From positions 1 through 64,000 of the forward strand of contig JAURVB010006284.1 of the NCBI GenBank assembly GCA_033002965.1: a stretch of DNA of 64,000 bases. The letters run 5' to 3'. Shown piece after piece: positions 1-14,995 of the stretch. The notes beneath the pieces are model-generated. The model made no database searches. It saw only the letters and a program-made list of their open reading frames with translations, and was not told the origin of the DNA. Positions within the stretch are counted from its first letter, which is position 1. Each line of letters starts with the position of its first letter. A program made the position numbers and the translations under genes. Source of the stretch: Piper betle. Taxonomy: Eukaryota; Streptophyta; Magnoliopsida; Piperales; Piperaceae.

Positions 1-48
1 TATGATATAATTCCTTATTCATGTATATATTTATGTCCAATTTCCAAC

Positions 49-260
49 AGGATGGCCATTCCAGAGTGTGATCGGCCAATGTGCCGGATGGCGAATCCGC
101 CGGTGGGTACCAGTCCGCCGGCTGTGACTTTGATTTGGTGCTCCGGAAAGAGGAGGTTGTACGACTTGGGCGACGTCCCGAAGTTCACGGCGTTGCTTGC
201 TGCCACCTCCATCACCCCCCACTGCTCCTCCGTTAGAAATCCATCCCAGCCCGTTTCCAT
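49..260 (-). CDS. First exon of an unrecognised plant gene (runs off the left edge)
   Basis: The open frame starts at the ATG at 260 (METGWDGFLTEEQWG...) and reads about 70 residues with balanced, non-repetitive composition, including SNAVNFGTSPKSYNLLFPEH and VTAGGLVPTGGFAIRHIG. A longer reading to 311 would need a GTG start, and an ATG just upstream is out of frame and quickly stops, so 260 is preferred. A GT donor (ATCCT|GTTGGA) at 48-47 would end the exon at 49, and the rest of the gene would lie left of the window. Read unspliced, the frame stops at 15 and gives an 81-residue protein. The family was not recognised. The codon-like composition and leader suggest a real exon, but transposon-derived coding cannot be excluded. 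Confidence 0.5.
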
Positions 261-311
261 TTCCCCACCCCACACCCCCTGCCCCCTCTCAAACCTCACC
301 GATCGGAACAC

Positions 312-1627
312 AACGGCATCGGTGAGGAAACCCTAGGTGAGAGAAGGGTCATCTCTTTCGAATGGTTTTTTATTTTTTTCCTTTTATTTTTTGAGAGTTT
401 GGATGGTTTCTTATTTTCAAAAGAGAAAGAAAGCTGGATTTGAAGTTGGTCGTATGTTTTTTTCTTCCTTCTCTTGTGGGGCCACGATGCGCATGTGGCG
501 TGGCTTTAGATGTTTTTTTTTATCTGTCTCTCGAGGGAAGGCCACTTCTCCAGGGTGGAAGGAGGTTAGGGAGAGTGGGGTGGGGTCAAATTTGTTGAGG
601 CGGCCCACGGAATAGGGCGGCATGAGACAAAGAGGCGTATAGAAAAAGAGGAACACGTGAATATACACGGTAGTTTTATAAATAAAATTTAGTTTACTTA
701 TTATTCTAGCAAATAATAATAAAATAAATCTTAAAAATACTAAATAAAACATAATAAAATCTAATAAATTGTAATACACTTACTAATCGTTAGATAGCAT
801 CTTTTAACTCTTCACGCCCACACAAAATACTAACTAACGCTTCCTAACATGGTAAACAATCTCAATTTAGTTTTATGATCTACTATATAAAAATAAATAA
901 ATAAATTGACATAATTTTATATACTCATTTTATAGCTACCTTAATAACATTATCATTATATAATTGCATACACATGACCCCTTATGACTCATACACAAGA
1001 CTAGCCTCAGCTTACTTGAGTTCTTAAAAAATTCACCTTGCTCAAATATGTTCAAAATAAGAAGCAAAGAAATAAAGGAATAGATGACTAAAGTTTAGAT
1101 ATTATATATATTATTATATTATATTATCGAATAGAACGACGAGTCGATTTCGAGTTGAATTTAAGTTTTAATCGAGTCGAGTCAAGTCAAACACTGTCTT
1201 ACTCAAACTCAACTCATAAAATTCGAATTAGAGCCTTAATATTTAAATGTCGAGTTTTGAGTCGAATCGAACACTAAATACGCATGAGCTGGCTCACTCA
1301 ATTAACAATTGTAGATGTGTTTAACCATTTTGTTTTTTTTCTATTATTTGGCCTTTTCTATTCTTATAAGATCTTAACGAGCCCAAACACAAGAGAAAAG
1401 AATGAAATTACTGGTGAGACTCTTTACAAAAATAAAAATAAAAATCATATTTATACATCCGTTGTAAACAACATTTGCTCAAAATGTATCCAATTGTAAG
1501 TTAGAAAATTTGGCCGCTCCTGTTGAAGTAAACATTAACTTGTGTAACGTTTTCGAACAGCTTGAACTTGGTACAAAAGGTAAATCATTTATTATTTACG
1601 TACTTGGGATAAAACCACGTAACAAAT
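312..1627. other. Intergenic, with a decayed MITE-like GAGTCGA-rich patch
   Basis: No gene was found. About 1130-1290 holds GAGTCGAGTCAAGTC-type motifs like those in the hAT MITE at 6146-6410, so it is probably an old copy of a related short element without clear ends. The ORFs here are AT-rich chance frames. Confidence 0.4.
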
Positions 1628-1957
1628 TTACAGGTACCATGGGCAGGTGATGGTGTCGCTGGTGGCGGCAATCTCCGACCGGACAGTCTCAAACTTGGCT
1701 TTCCGGCAGGGGATGGTGATGCCGCCGGCATGGTGGAAGCCGAACTCCTCCTCCGCCTCACGGAGCAGCTTCTCAAAGAAAGGATGGTTGACGTAGATCA
1801 CCGGCACCAGGTACCGCTGCGCCTCCCCGTCCTTCCCCACGTACACCGCCAGATGCCCCTTGGGCACCTCGGTCTGGCCATCCGTCGGCCGTGTAACCAC
1901 CCTGTTCCGTCGGAGCACGTAACGAAGCCGACAACCCCAATTGCAGATTTTCGTCAT
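1628..1957 (-). CDS. SAUR family auxin-responsive protein
   Basis: This is an intronless 109-residue protein with the SAUR core VPKGHLAVYVG (about residues 32-42), RYLVPVIYVNHPFFEKLLREA (about 48-68) and EEEFGFHHAGGITIPC (about 69-84). Length and lack of introns are typical. SAUR proteins are small, early auxin-induced proteins. In Arabidopsis many inhibit PP2C.D phosphatases, raising plasma-membrane H+-ATPase activity and cell expansion; that role is taken from the family. The start is the ATG at 1957 (MTKICNWGCRLRYVLRR), whose basic N-terminus suits the family. The leader holds two upstream ATGs, one opening a 17-codon frame (MHQPPPPQQSITKKKLL) in another phase. A TATA box and an auxin-response element lie upstream. 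The C-terminus ends shortly after the core, with no extension. Confidence 0.93.
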   Translation of the reverse strand: MTKICNWGCRLRYVLRRNRVVTRPTDGQTEVPKGHLAVYVGKDGEAQRYLVPVIYVNHPFFEKLLREAEEEFGFHHAGGITIPCRKAKFETVRSEIAATSDTITCPWYL

Positions 1958-2216
1958 ATATGATCCTGTTGTTATAGACGCTAAATGGACACTACTTACA
2001 AGAGTTTTTTCTTAGTAATGCTCTGCTGCGGAGGTGGAGGTTGATGCAGTGGTTCCTCTCCTCTGTTATTGCTCTTGCCAATTTGCAGCTCGTTAATAGC
2101 GGTGGTGGGTAAGTTTTGTGCTATAAGTTTGAGAAGGGGAGCATTGATGTGAGATGGAAATGGAGGGAAGGAGTCTTGTGTTGATTGGGGGTATTGAGTA
2201 AGTACTGAGAGGGTTG

Positions 2217-2297
2217 TTTATAGAGATAAGATTGTAGGATGCAGCTCAAAGACAAGCCAGCTAAGTTACGAGTCAAACATGGGTAACAAAGGAGACA
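2217..2297 (-). promoter_or_regulatory. SAUR promoter: TATA box and auxin-response element
   Basis: On the minus strand a TATAAA box lies at 2222-2217, about 260 bp before the SAUR ATG. A TGTCTC element (GAGACA on the plus strand, 2292-2297) lies about 75 bp further upstream. TGTCTC is the classical ARF binding site found in SAUR promoters. The predicted start near 2190 gives a leader of about 230 nt carrying two short upstream ORFs. Confidence 0.6.
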
Positions 2298-2299
2298 AA

Positions 2300-4785
2300 G
2301 GGATTATAAAAAGGAAGAGGTGATAGACGAAAATGGTCGGCATGGATGTGACCAGTGGATAGTGAGTGAGACGGCGTGATTGACTGCATGCCACAGTTCC
2401 GTTCTGTGAGAGGGGGAAAAAAAGTGAATATTTTTACTGGTTTGATTTTTTATTAAATGTGAAAAAAAATTGTTTTCTATTTTAGTGAAAAACCCCTTTA
2501 TAAATATATATTATTTTTAAAAAATGTAAAACAATGGGAGGAAGTGAAAATGATGAGACCTATATGCAAATTTTCTTTTCTTTTTAAATAATTGCATGAG
2601 AGAAAATAATAAAACAAATTTTATTTTATTTCATTTTTCTTTCTCATATCTACTTTCTTTTATTTTTTTCGCTGTCCAAACAGAGTCTAAAAGAATAACC
2701 ATTATAAAAATTATTTTAAAAAACAAATATGAAAAGTGGAAAAGTAAAGACTAAAAAATTAATGTGGAAAACCCTAATAGGAGGGGGAAATTTTGCCAAT
2801 CAGCGAATTTCTTAAGAAAAGTTGACCCTCCTTCCCAATCAATCATGTCAACCAAAGACACCCTCGAATCCTATATTACCATAAAAAAATCTCAATAACA
2901 ACTTCAATGGCTTAAACTCGAATGTATCAAAATCGAGTTCCAAAGCAAATTGAGTCTAGGATTTTCATCCTCAAGTTCTTCTGTTCCAAGTTCATCAAGT
3001 TATAAATTTTAAGTGAAATATTTATTTAATTTATAAAATAATGATCGCAAGTTCAACTAAAAAAATCATCCTCACAAGTTTGGTCTGATTAAGTGGAATC
3101 GTCAAAGGTAATTCAGATCATATAGTCTACCTAGTAGGCAAAATTTTTCTGCTCGGCACTTCAAAAACTGCCAAGTATCCATATTTATCATTTTACAATG
3201 ATTGAGTGGTTATAAACAGGATTACTTGGAAATTTTTTAACTGCCGAGTGGGAAATTTTTTCCTATTCAATGGACCATACAATCTGAACTCGTTTGAATA
3301 AAAGGGGAGCAATAATATTATTGATATATAGCTTGTAAATGTAAGTGTGGGTTTGGTGTTGTATGAGGGTGTGGGGCTAGACAAGGGAGCAAGTGCATTA
3401 AAAACTGTTCTACCCTCTAAGAAAATGTTACACACTATGAGTCAAGTTCCGTGACTCCATCCCTACTAAAAATCCTTGTCAACATCCTTATCTGTTCTAT
3501 GGTCCGTGCAAAGACCGTACACTATAAATTTTACGCTTTGTCTAGTATGGATTTGTCCAACTTCATTATCTTGCATGCTACAAGTCTCACAAGTGACATG
3601 CAATCAAGCAAGAGAACAATCAAAGTGTTGAACAGGTTGAAAAAGAATGACCCAGATTCTAAAGAGAGCCGCCCCCTTTTGCTTTCGTTGCATTTGCCCG
3701 CGTTACATCAACTTCACAAATAACAAGTAAACTTTGTCTTTTTATTGACTATAAGAAAAGCTTTAATTTTTTTTCCCTGTGCAGAAAAATCCATGCATTG
3801 CCCGACAATTAAGGATAAAAATTTTGACATTTATAATCTCATGATCTTAAGAAATAAGATTAAGAAATAAGTGCACAAAAGCCTTTAAACTTAGGTCTAG
3901 AAAGATGAGGCTTTTCCGCTGCCCAGTGTAAAATTCAAAGTTTCTTGAATATTTTATAACACAACTTATCTTATTCACTTTTTTTGCTCCTTTTTAAAGA
4001 TAGATTCTTGATAACCTTTAAAGTGATGGAGACATATATCTGCCAAATAATGTCATCTTCAAGGATTCCATCATGCACACACACGCTTTAGACTCGTCCC
4101 ACAAGGGCATTGTCCTTTTACACTATTTTCTTCACAAAAATTTTATGGAGTATGGACTATGAATCTCTTCTTCAACCAGATGTGAATGTTTAATCCAAAA
4201 AGTAGGTTGGACAAGGTGCACTGGTAGCTGAACCAGCATTGCCGACATGATTGGCGAGCGAACTTGATTCATACGTGGTTAGGAACCCCCGGGCATTTAT
4301 CTCGATTGCTGCTGTTTTCTTGCTGGGGCTCACGGTTGAAAGCTCTAATCCAACATCGACGTCTCCCTTGTTTTCTTACTCTCATTGTTTTTTATCTGTT
4401 CTGTCAATTTATGATCATGTATGGATACATGTGTTTGTGATTCAATTTCTTGGTTGATGTATGAGTGCGGTTATAAACCAAACTTAACACCAATCATGCT
4501 CGTTTCCTCCCCACTTGAATTATGAGTGGGTTATAAACCCAAATTAGTCACCATATGCACATTTCCCATGCCAACAACACATGATGTGTTACCATTTCGC
4601 ATCTTCACCATTCCCAATTTTTTAATTTATAGGTAGTAAAGAGTTCTCTATATAATATTGCATGAAAATAAGTTCAAGAATTCACAATCCAACTTAAATT
4701 ATCTGTATTACAAAAGTACCTATTATTATAAGAAGTAAAAACTATCAAGTCATTTCCAAATCAATAGAATTGACATCTTTATTTT
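2300..4785. other. AT-rich intergenic spacer, no supported gene
   Basis: No recognisable coding region or RNA gene is present. ORFs at 3193-3435, 3451-3723 and 4251-4457 have no family features. The tract adjoins the decayed Copia gag at 4790-5542 and may include its lost 3' part, but no second LTR was seen. Confidence 0.4.
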
Positions 4786-4789
4786 ATTA

Positions 4790-5542
4790 TTCTTGGTCCT
4801 TCTCTTTGTCATTTTGCATATCCCTTGTCAATTTTTTGCAATACTTTTTTATGTGACCAACCTTGTTATAATAAAAGTATTTTACCACCTTTCTTCCATT
4901 ATTTTTCCATTCGCTTGAACCCACTCTTGTTCTCTTAAGAAACCAAAGCTTGCTCCCCTGAAAATGAAGTTGATATTAGACTTTTTCTTAACTCCTCTGA
5001 CAAAAGTGATACTGTAACAAAGTTTAGTCAAATTTAGAAACATAGCTCAAACTCATAATTAAATTATCCTACGAGTTCGATATTAAACAGAGAAGTAAAG
5101 TGGCTTGTTTTTCTTCATCAACCTTTGCACCTGTTCCCAACAGGTCATTCACAAAGCTATTAAACACACTTAAGTATTCGTGAATAGAAGTCTCATCCTT
5201 CATCTTCAAATTATACAATTGCTTCTTTAGAAAAATCTTATTTACTAAGGACTTGCCTTCATATATTCTGTGAAAATTATCTCATAAATCCCTTGTCATT
5301 ATATCAACAGTATCCATATTGAATAACACTTTATCATCCAATGCTAATAAAATATCAGTCTTAGCAATCTCTTCTTTTTTAGTAAATTGTACATCTGTCA
5401 TACCTTCTGGCTTTTTATCCTTGTCTTTAAGAACAACGACACAACCATCTTTCATAAATAAGGTATGAATCTTCACTTTTTACATAGGAAAATTACCTCC
5501 ACAAATTTATGAAGTAAAAATTTGGTTGTACTCTTCTTAGCC
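4790..5542 (-). pseudogene. Copia retrotransposon gag relic
   Basis: Reading leftward from ATG 5542, the frame starts MAKKSTTKF and, after stops and shifts, continues with LFMKDGCVVVLKDKDKKPEG and TDILLALDDKVLFNMD (5282-5476). These are hallmarks of plant Copia Gag (UBN2-type). Near 4800-4870 a zinc-knuckle relic reads YFYYNKVGHIKKYC: the GH..C half is kept but both leading cysteines are tyrosines. Several stops interrupt it. No protease, integrase or reverse transcriptase follows, so only the 5' part of the element survives. Confidence 0.8.
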
Positions 5543-5607
5543 ATTTTGCCAAAAACAAATAAGAAGTTCAATCTTCTCCACAAACCTCCACAAGCAGACG
5601 AACAAAA

Positions 5608-5860
5608 ACTCTAATACCACTTGTTGTGATTTTAACACAAAAATTCCAAAATTCTTTAATATGTTTTGACAAGTAGTGAACAAGAGTTAATAAATACACA
5701 ATAATTTATGTGGAACGTCAAAATATAAGAAAGAATATAAACCATCCACTATTACCAATAATAAGTATACAATTACTCCAATTAAGAAATCCTTACACAC
5801 TCTCTAATTAGGAAACTCACAATTCACAATTAAAACGACACTCTCAATTTACTAAAAATA
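5608..5860 (-). mobile_element. Primer-binding site and LTR remnant of the Copia relic
   Basis: TGGTATTAGAG, read on the minus strand at about 5619-5609, is a one-mismatch version of the initiator-tRNA-Met primer-binding site. It lies just upstream of the gag relic. To its right, from about 5622 (TGTTGTGATTTTAACAC on plus), is AT-rich sequence taken to be the 5' LTR. The outer LTR edge is not clear, so the right coordinate is approximate. Confidence 0.55.
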
Positions 5861-6145
5861 TTAAAAAAAATCATAAATATATAAGATGAACGTTTATTGC
5901 TTAAAATTTAAGTTAATTAAACAAATAGACAAACTAGTATAAAAGAAAATTTGAAAAATAACACTTAACATATAAATGAGATAGAACATATAAATGAGAT
6001 AGAAGAGACAAAGTAAGGTGAATAGTGTGCTGAAGGGCCTAAAAGACGATGGAACTGAAACCCTGATCACATTTGCACTTCTTACCATAGGTTTGGTTTA
6101 ACTTTTTTTTTTTTACATTGACCAAAAAAACTATGAGATGATAAG

Positions 6146-6410
6146 TAGGGCTACTAAACGAATGACCAATCAGATATCCGCTTATGCTTAAATTCGATTC
6201 GAATAGTTTAAAGATCGAATAAATTTTGAATATATATGCTTAAAATCGACTCAAATATTTTTTATGTTATTCAAACTCGACTCGAATTCGAATATACTTA
6301 AATTATTTAATTTTGATGAGCTCAAAATCAACTTGTTTGGAAACTCGAAACTAATTCAATTATAAAGTCGAAAATAGCTAACAAACTGGCCTGATTAATG
6401 AGCAGCCCTA
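6146..6410. mobile_element. hAT-type MITE (265 bp)
   Basis: The left end TAGGGCTACT and right end GAGCAGCCCTA form imperfect inverted termini with the TAGGG start common in hAT elements. Flanks ATGATAAG (6138-6145) and TTGATAAG (6413-6420) match at 7 of 8 positions but leave two bases unassigned at the right end. The inside is non-coding and rich in GACTCGAATTCGAA-like motifs. Confidence 0.55.
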
Positions 6411-6420
6411 AATTGATAAG

Positions 6421-7455
6421 CTTACTAACCCACTGAAAACTATACTTGACCCAAAACCAAGTATTTGTTGGGATAAACGTTTGTGCTTGTCAATCGGCAA
6501 CCAAAGGGGCACCATAAAGGTTTATAAAAAGTGAACTCTAATTATAAACCAAAGCCTAAGAAATGAGTACGTTTATAGGGTGTTCAATTATGTTATTTTG
6601 AACTTGTTGGAAAAATATAAACTTACAACGATAAAGACAGACAAGCACGTGTTTGGTAAATATTGACAAAATATACACTGACAAAAACGCTTTATATAAA
6701 TATTCACAAAATGCTAGAAAATTAAAAGAAAGATTTATCCCTTACTATTTTTTCCCAACACAGAACTCCGATAATTGAAACTGCTAAAAGCTACTTAAAG
6801 CTATATCAGTTTTTCTAAGTTTAAAAGAACTCCATTATAGAAGAAACTTTCATGAGATATATAAAAAATTTTCTATTACAACCAAAACAACAAATTAATT
6901 AAAAAATGTCAAATGGGCAGGAAGGAAACTATGTCCACAGTGTCTTTTCTAGGAAAAAGATTCGAGCTCCTAATTAGGGACCATAGTCACAGCCTCAATT
7001 GTTGACAAGCTAATTGTAACAAATCCTAATATGCAGATTATAAATGTAGTAACTGTTGGCCTTGGCCAATAGCTACAAAGTTGAATTAAATACATCCTAC
7101 TCCAAAGCAGATCAGCTACCTCTCAACATTTTTTTTACAACGCAATGAACCATTCATTATTATCACCATCTATCAACCCAAACAAAGACTAAACTCCCAT
7201 CTGATGCAATGCCAAATATTTAGGCTACCACGAACAGAACCAGCAAAATATGCCTCAATTCATGAGAAAATTAAAGCCACAATATTGAACATCTACCAAT
7301 CAAACGCAAATAACACATCAATGTTCATGCCAAAATACTCTCTAATTTAGTAAGTTCTCAAACAAAATTGGTAAAAACAACAAACAATGGTACCAAATCC
7401 CAAAATAAACGACAATCCTCACTGAAATACATTCCAGTAGGACTGACTGGTCAGT
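6421..7455. other. Spacer and RPL13a 3' flank
   Basis: No gene was seen. The part next to 7455 is the 3' untranslated region of the minus-strand RPL13a gene; its poly(A) site cannot be fixed by eye. Confidence 0.4.
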
Positions 7456-11016
<3,561 letters not shown>

Positions 11017-11017
11017 C

Positions 11018-11050
11018 TAGGGTTTGCCACTCCAGAGACCGCTTTATATA
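11018..11050 (-). promoter_or_regulatory. RPL13a promoter: telo-box and TATA-like motif
   Basis: On the minus strand AAACCCTA (11025-11018) is a telo-box, a motif enriched near start sites of plant ribosomal protein genes. A TATATAA motif lies just upstream (about 11050-11043). The predicted leader is pyrimidine/purine-biased (plus strand TTCTTCCTCCTCTCTCC), also usual for translation-machinery genes. Confidence 0.6.
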
Positions 11051-11381
11051 TGAGGGAATGTTTTCAGTAGTAAATGGGCCGAAATGATTTCGGTTTGTTT
11101 TTTGATGGGTCTGGGAGGTGTTCATCAGGAGCCTGCATTAGAGTTATTTAATGTGTTATGTTGTTCAAAATTTACGTAGATAAAAATAGAAAAAAAATGA
11201 TAAGTATGATTATAAATTTTTAGCTCAATCTAATCATTCAAACTCTTTCATGATAATTATCAAAGTAATTGTTATAAAAACTAAATTTAAGATATCTATT
11301 AGCTAATGTATTTTAAAAAATCTAAAAGTAGGTGATTATGGTGTCAAATAAAGATAAAATGTGTTAACTTCATGCTTATAC

Positions 11382-12122
11382 CATGGTTGCAAAGAGTCAT
11401 ATTCGGAATCCGAATCGGTCTAAATCGAACGGGAATCGGTTCAGTTGAATAGTTTTGAATAGGTATAAATCGGTCATATATAATGATTTGACAACTCATA
11501 ACATAAATATATAAAAATTAGATATTAATATTATTTTGATATTATTGTGTGTATTATATTTTATGATATTTTGTAATATTTTTTAGATTTTGTTGAATTA
11601 TTTAGAGTTAGTTATTATTTTTGACTCTAGTCAGATACAAGTCAAGTTTTAATTACGAGAATACCACTGAGTGTTATTTCTTTCCCTCACCCTTTCTCTC
11701 CCGCATCCGCCCTCCTTCCCTGTCGCCACCGCTGCTGCGCCCCTCCCCCAGACCCGCCCCGCCCCGCCCCCCTCACCCGCCCCGCTCAGCCCTCGCCCCC
11801 CTCACCTCCCCCGCCAGCCCCGCCAACCTCCCCTGCGCTTGCTGCACCCCGCCCCCTCCCCAGACCCGCCCCGCCCCGCCTCACCTTGTGCCCGCCGAGC
11901 TCCGCCTCCCCCCGCCAGCCCCACCCTGTCCCTCCCTGCCACCGCCGCCACCGCCCCACCCAGCCGTGCCCGGCCCCCTTGTGCCCAGAATCGGCTCGAA
12001 TCGGCCGATTCACGAACCGATTAGGATGAAAACCGATTCAATGGGTTTTTTGAATTGGTTTTCCTCCGATCAGAGTTGAATTGGCCGATTCCGATTTGGA
12101 ATCGGCGATTCATGCAACCTAG
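11382..12122. mobile_element. hAT-like non-autonomous element (741 bp) with C-rich core
   Basis: An 8-bp direct repeat GCTTATAC flanks the unit exactly (11374-11381 and 12123-12130). The ends CATGGTTGCA.. and ..TGCAACCTAG pair as inverted termini, and similarity continues about 38 bp inward through GAATCGG-type motifs. An 8-bp target duplication points to hAT. The inside has an AT-rich left half and a very C-rich right half (about 11695-11980) that yields proline/arginine-rich frames in every phase. No transposase is present. Confidence 0.68.
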
Positions 12123-12187
12123 GCTTATACATTTTTAATTGCATTCATTAATCTTTTTTTATAAGTATGCAAATGTAATGGGGCACA

Positions 12188-12246
12188 ATATATATATATA
12201 TACAGAGAGAGAGAGAGAGAGAGGAGGCGGAGGAGGAAGAGGAGGA
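12188..12246. repeat. Compound microsatellite (TA)n(GA)n(GGA)n
   Basis: An alternating TA run is followed by about ten GA units and then GGA/GGAGGC triplets, as a purine-rich tract on the plus strand. Confidence 0.9.
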
Positions 12247-12256
12247 CTATGATTGT

Positions 12257-12329
12257 GGCAGCGCTGCCCATCTTAGCAGCGCATCATACATTGCCTCACA
12301 AGGGCTATTGGATCTAATCCAATAGCCCT
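12257..12329. repeat. Palindrome and perfect 13-bp-arm hairpin
   Basis: GGCAGCGCTGCC (about 12257-12268) is a perfect 12-bp palindrome. At 12301-12329, AGGGCTATTGGAT and ATCCAATAGCCCT form a perfect 13-bp stem with a 3-base loop. No U-tract or gene makes it a terminator; it lies at the left shoulder of the foldback at 12330-13640. Confidence 0.75.
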
Positions 12330-13640
12330 AATAACATCCCCCCCCTTCCCCCACCTTGTTTGGTCGGTCGTCCCTACTGTCCACCCGACCTCCTGCTGCC
12401 GCCTCCACGCCACCCCCTATTCGTCCACCGGCCCCCACCACCGCAGACCCACCCCCGCCACCTCCCTGACCCTTGAACCCCCCTCCCCCTTTCTTTCTCC
12501 CACATGGTTCTGTCTGTCGCCCCTGCCACGACCGCCACTTGTTGCCCCCGCCACGACTCGAGTCAATAATTTGAAATAAATATAAAATAAATAGAATAAA
12601 AATTGACTCGAGTCGGGATCGAGTTAAGTTTTTATTACAAAATAAATTTTAACTTGACTCGATCACAATTTCGTAATAAAAACTTTACTCGAGTTCATAT
12701 TACGAAATAAAATGTGAAACAAATAGAATAAAATTTTATAAAATAAAATAATCAATTAGAACTTGATTATTTTATTTTATGGTATTCGACTCGAGTGAAG
12801 TAAATAAAAAATTGACTCAGTATTGACTTGATTCAAGCAAATAAAAAAGTAACTCGGTATCGACTCGAGTCAAGTCAATAAAAAATTAACTCGGGATTGA
12901 CTCGATTCAAGTAAACAAAAGTAACTCGGGATTGACTCGAATCAAGTCAATAAAAAAATTAATTAATTTTGTAATAAAAACTTGATTCGCTCCCAAATGG
13001 AGTCATTATTACGAAATAAATTTTTAAAAAATAATTTTTATTGACTCGAGTCAATTTAAAAAAATTAAAAATATTAAAAACTTGACTTGAGAAAGGAGCG
13101 AGTCATGATCGAGTCTAGTTTTTATTACAAAATTATTTTATTTTTTTAAAATTTATTTTGTAATATTGACACTAGTCAAGAGCATGTATAGTTTTTATTT
13201 TATGTTATTTTATTTTCAATATTTTTTTAAACAAATAAAATAAAATGCTATAAAAATATTACGAAATATAACTCAAAAAATATAAAAATAAATAGTAAAA
13301 TACCAAAAAATAAAATAATCGAGTTCTAATAGATTATTTTATTTTATAGTATTTTATTCTATTTGTTTCACATTTTTATTGGAAAATTATTTTATTTTTT
13401 AAAAATCTATTTCAGTAATATTAACTCGAGTCAGGATCGAGCTACTTTTTATTACGAAAGACACTACACCGGCTAGGCGCGGGCGGGGCCGGGTGGGGCT
13501 TGGCTAGGGGCGGGGCAGGGTGGGGCAAGGGTGGGGGATAGTGGCTGCGGGAGGGGCGGGGAGGCTTGGTCGGGGGTGGGGCTGGGTCGGGGCCAAGGTA
13601 GGGCCAGGGGCGGGGCAGGGGCGAGGGGGCTGGATACGGT
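12330..13640. repeat. Large foldback: C-rich left arm, AT-rich centre, G-rich right arm
   Basis: The left arm (C-rich about 12330-12560, then AT-rich to about 12790) reappears inverted on the right (AT-rich about 13300-13450, then G-rich 13475-13635). Matching landmarks include TGTGAAACAAATAGAATAAA at about 12713 and its complement near 13365, and GACTCGAGTTAA/GACTCGAGTCAA near both inner edges. The centre repeats GACTCGAGTC-type motifs. No coding sequence was seen. It could be two copies of one LTR or MITE segment in opposite orientation, or a true foldback element. No target duplication was identified. Confidence 0.6.
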
Positions 13641-14995
13641 GGAAATTGCAAATCTTTGTGGATAGAGATGCTGGATCCGGAGTTATCTGAAACAGAAGGG
13701 GCGTGGTGCATATCTACACGGGGTTGAATGCTGGAATAGGAAGATCGAGAGATCAAAGGGAAAAGACGTGGGAGTGGATCAAGAGAGGAATCGAGTCCGT
13801 AGAGGAGGAGAGTTCTTGAGATTCCAGATGTGTTCCCTTGTGAGGGAAAGCAACGTGGTGCTGCTGGTGAGAAAGGAGCGTGGAGTTGCTACAGCCGGTG
13901 TTCGTGGTGAGCACTGGAACTTCATCGACTTGCTGGAAACCAGGTACACGTTGTTAGGTTGCTTGTGTTGGCAATCGGGGTAGAGTTACTCGGGGAGTAA
14001 TTCATTGTGCGCCTTTGTATTTGTAGGGTACATTGGGGCGAGGATGTGGGAACTGTCCACAAGTCGAGCAGATGCTTGAGTGGAGTTCGAGTGCTTGTAA
14101 AATCCTTATAATAGGGTTAATGATATAAGGTTGGGAAGTGTTTTCCCGTAATCTGTGTTTTGTTTATTGGCTGGCGTTTAGATAGGGAGCGTCTATATCC
14201 TAGGTCACGGTTGAAGTTTACAAGGTAGCCAGTTGCGAGAACTGGTGCTGAGACGAGCAAGGGCAGACGACACGAACCCAAGACGCTTAATTGCTGGTTG
14301 GGCAATCGAACAGTGCTGCGTGTGGTGCTGTTTGACTTCTGGAACAACCTATCGGCAAGGTGTGTCGGTAGCAAGAAGTGTTGTGTCGGTGTTTGGTATT
14401 GTACAAACACGCTGTGATCGAGCAACGGGTTAAAGGCAGCAACCTCGGGGTGTTGTGGTTGGCCGAACACAGGTTGGTGTTGGCGTGTAGGCTTCCGTAG
14501 TTTATTCAAAGTTGCATACTTGGTGTTAGGTTGAATGTTCTCGAGTGAGAATATGCCACACAGGACTGGTTAGGATCGAAAAATTTTATGTCCTTGAATC
14601 AGGCCCGTGACACTTAACCACTAAATATTATAGATGTCTATTTCTATTAAACCTAGTACCCAACTTTGCCTAATGATGAGGTTGTGGATAGTCTATAGTA
14701 AAGTTTTGTTTAGGAGATATGTACCCGATTATAAATAATCGAGTTTAGTAATTCAAAGATAAGTTTACGGTACTCGATACTTGATTTTTAAATTACAATT
14801 CTAATTTTAAAAATTAGTATCTCAATAACTTTTAAAATTAATATTTATTAATAAATTTATAAAATTTCATACTTATATTTTTAAAAATATTTTTTTATTT
14901 AATTTCGATTTTTTAAACATGTATTAAAAAATACATTGAATAATTTTCTTCTAATAATTAAATGGCTACTATTTAGACCTGGCTATTTATAATAA
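13641..14995. other. Unassigned GC-moderate block, possibly LTR-derived
   Basis: About 13650-14600 is richer in GC and less repetitive than its surroundings, but no frame shows a known domain and none is long. Its texture resembles LTR/leader sequence, but no ends, primer-binding site or repeat copy were found, so it is left unassigned. Confidence 0.3.

Noticed and set aside
2000..2060. Intron in the SAUR leader joining MHQPPPPQQSITKKKLL to the SAUR core
   Set aside because: The donor-like GTAAGT is present, but candidate acceptors give introns under 40 nt and the joined frame is out of phase, so it is treated as an upstream ORF.
11621..12079. 152-codon proline-rich ORF on the plus strand and overlapping frames
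   Set aside because: It lies wholly inside the hAT-like element and reflects a C-rich island open in several frames, with no domain and no codon bias.
13442..13756. 104-codon proline-rich frame on the minus strand
   Set aside because: It is the complement of the G-rich foldback arm.
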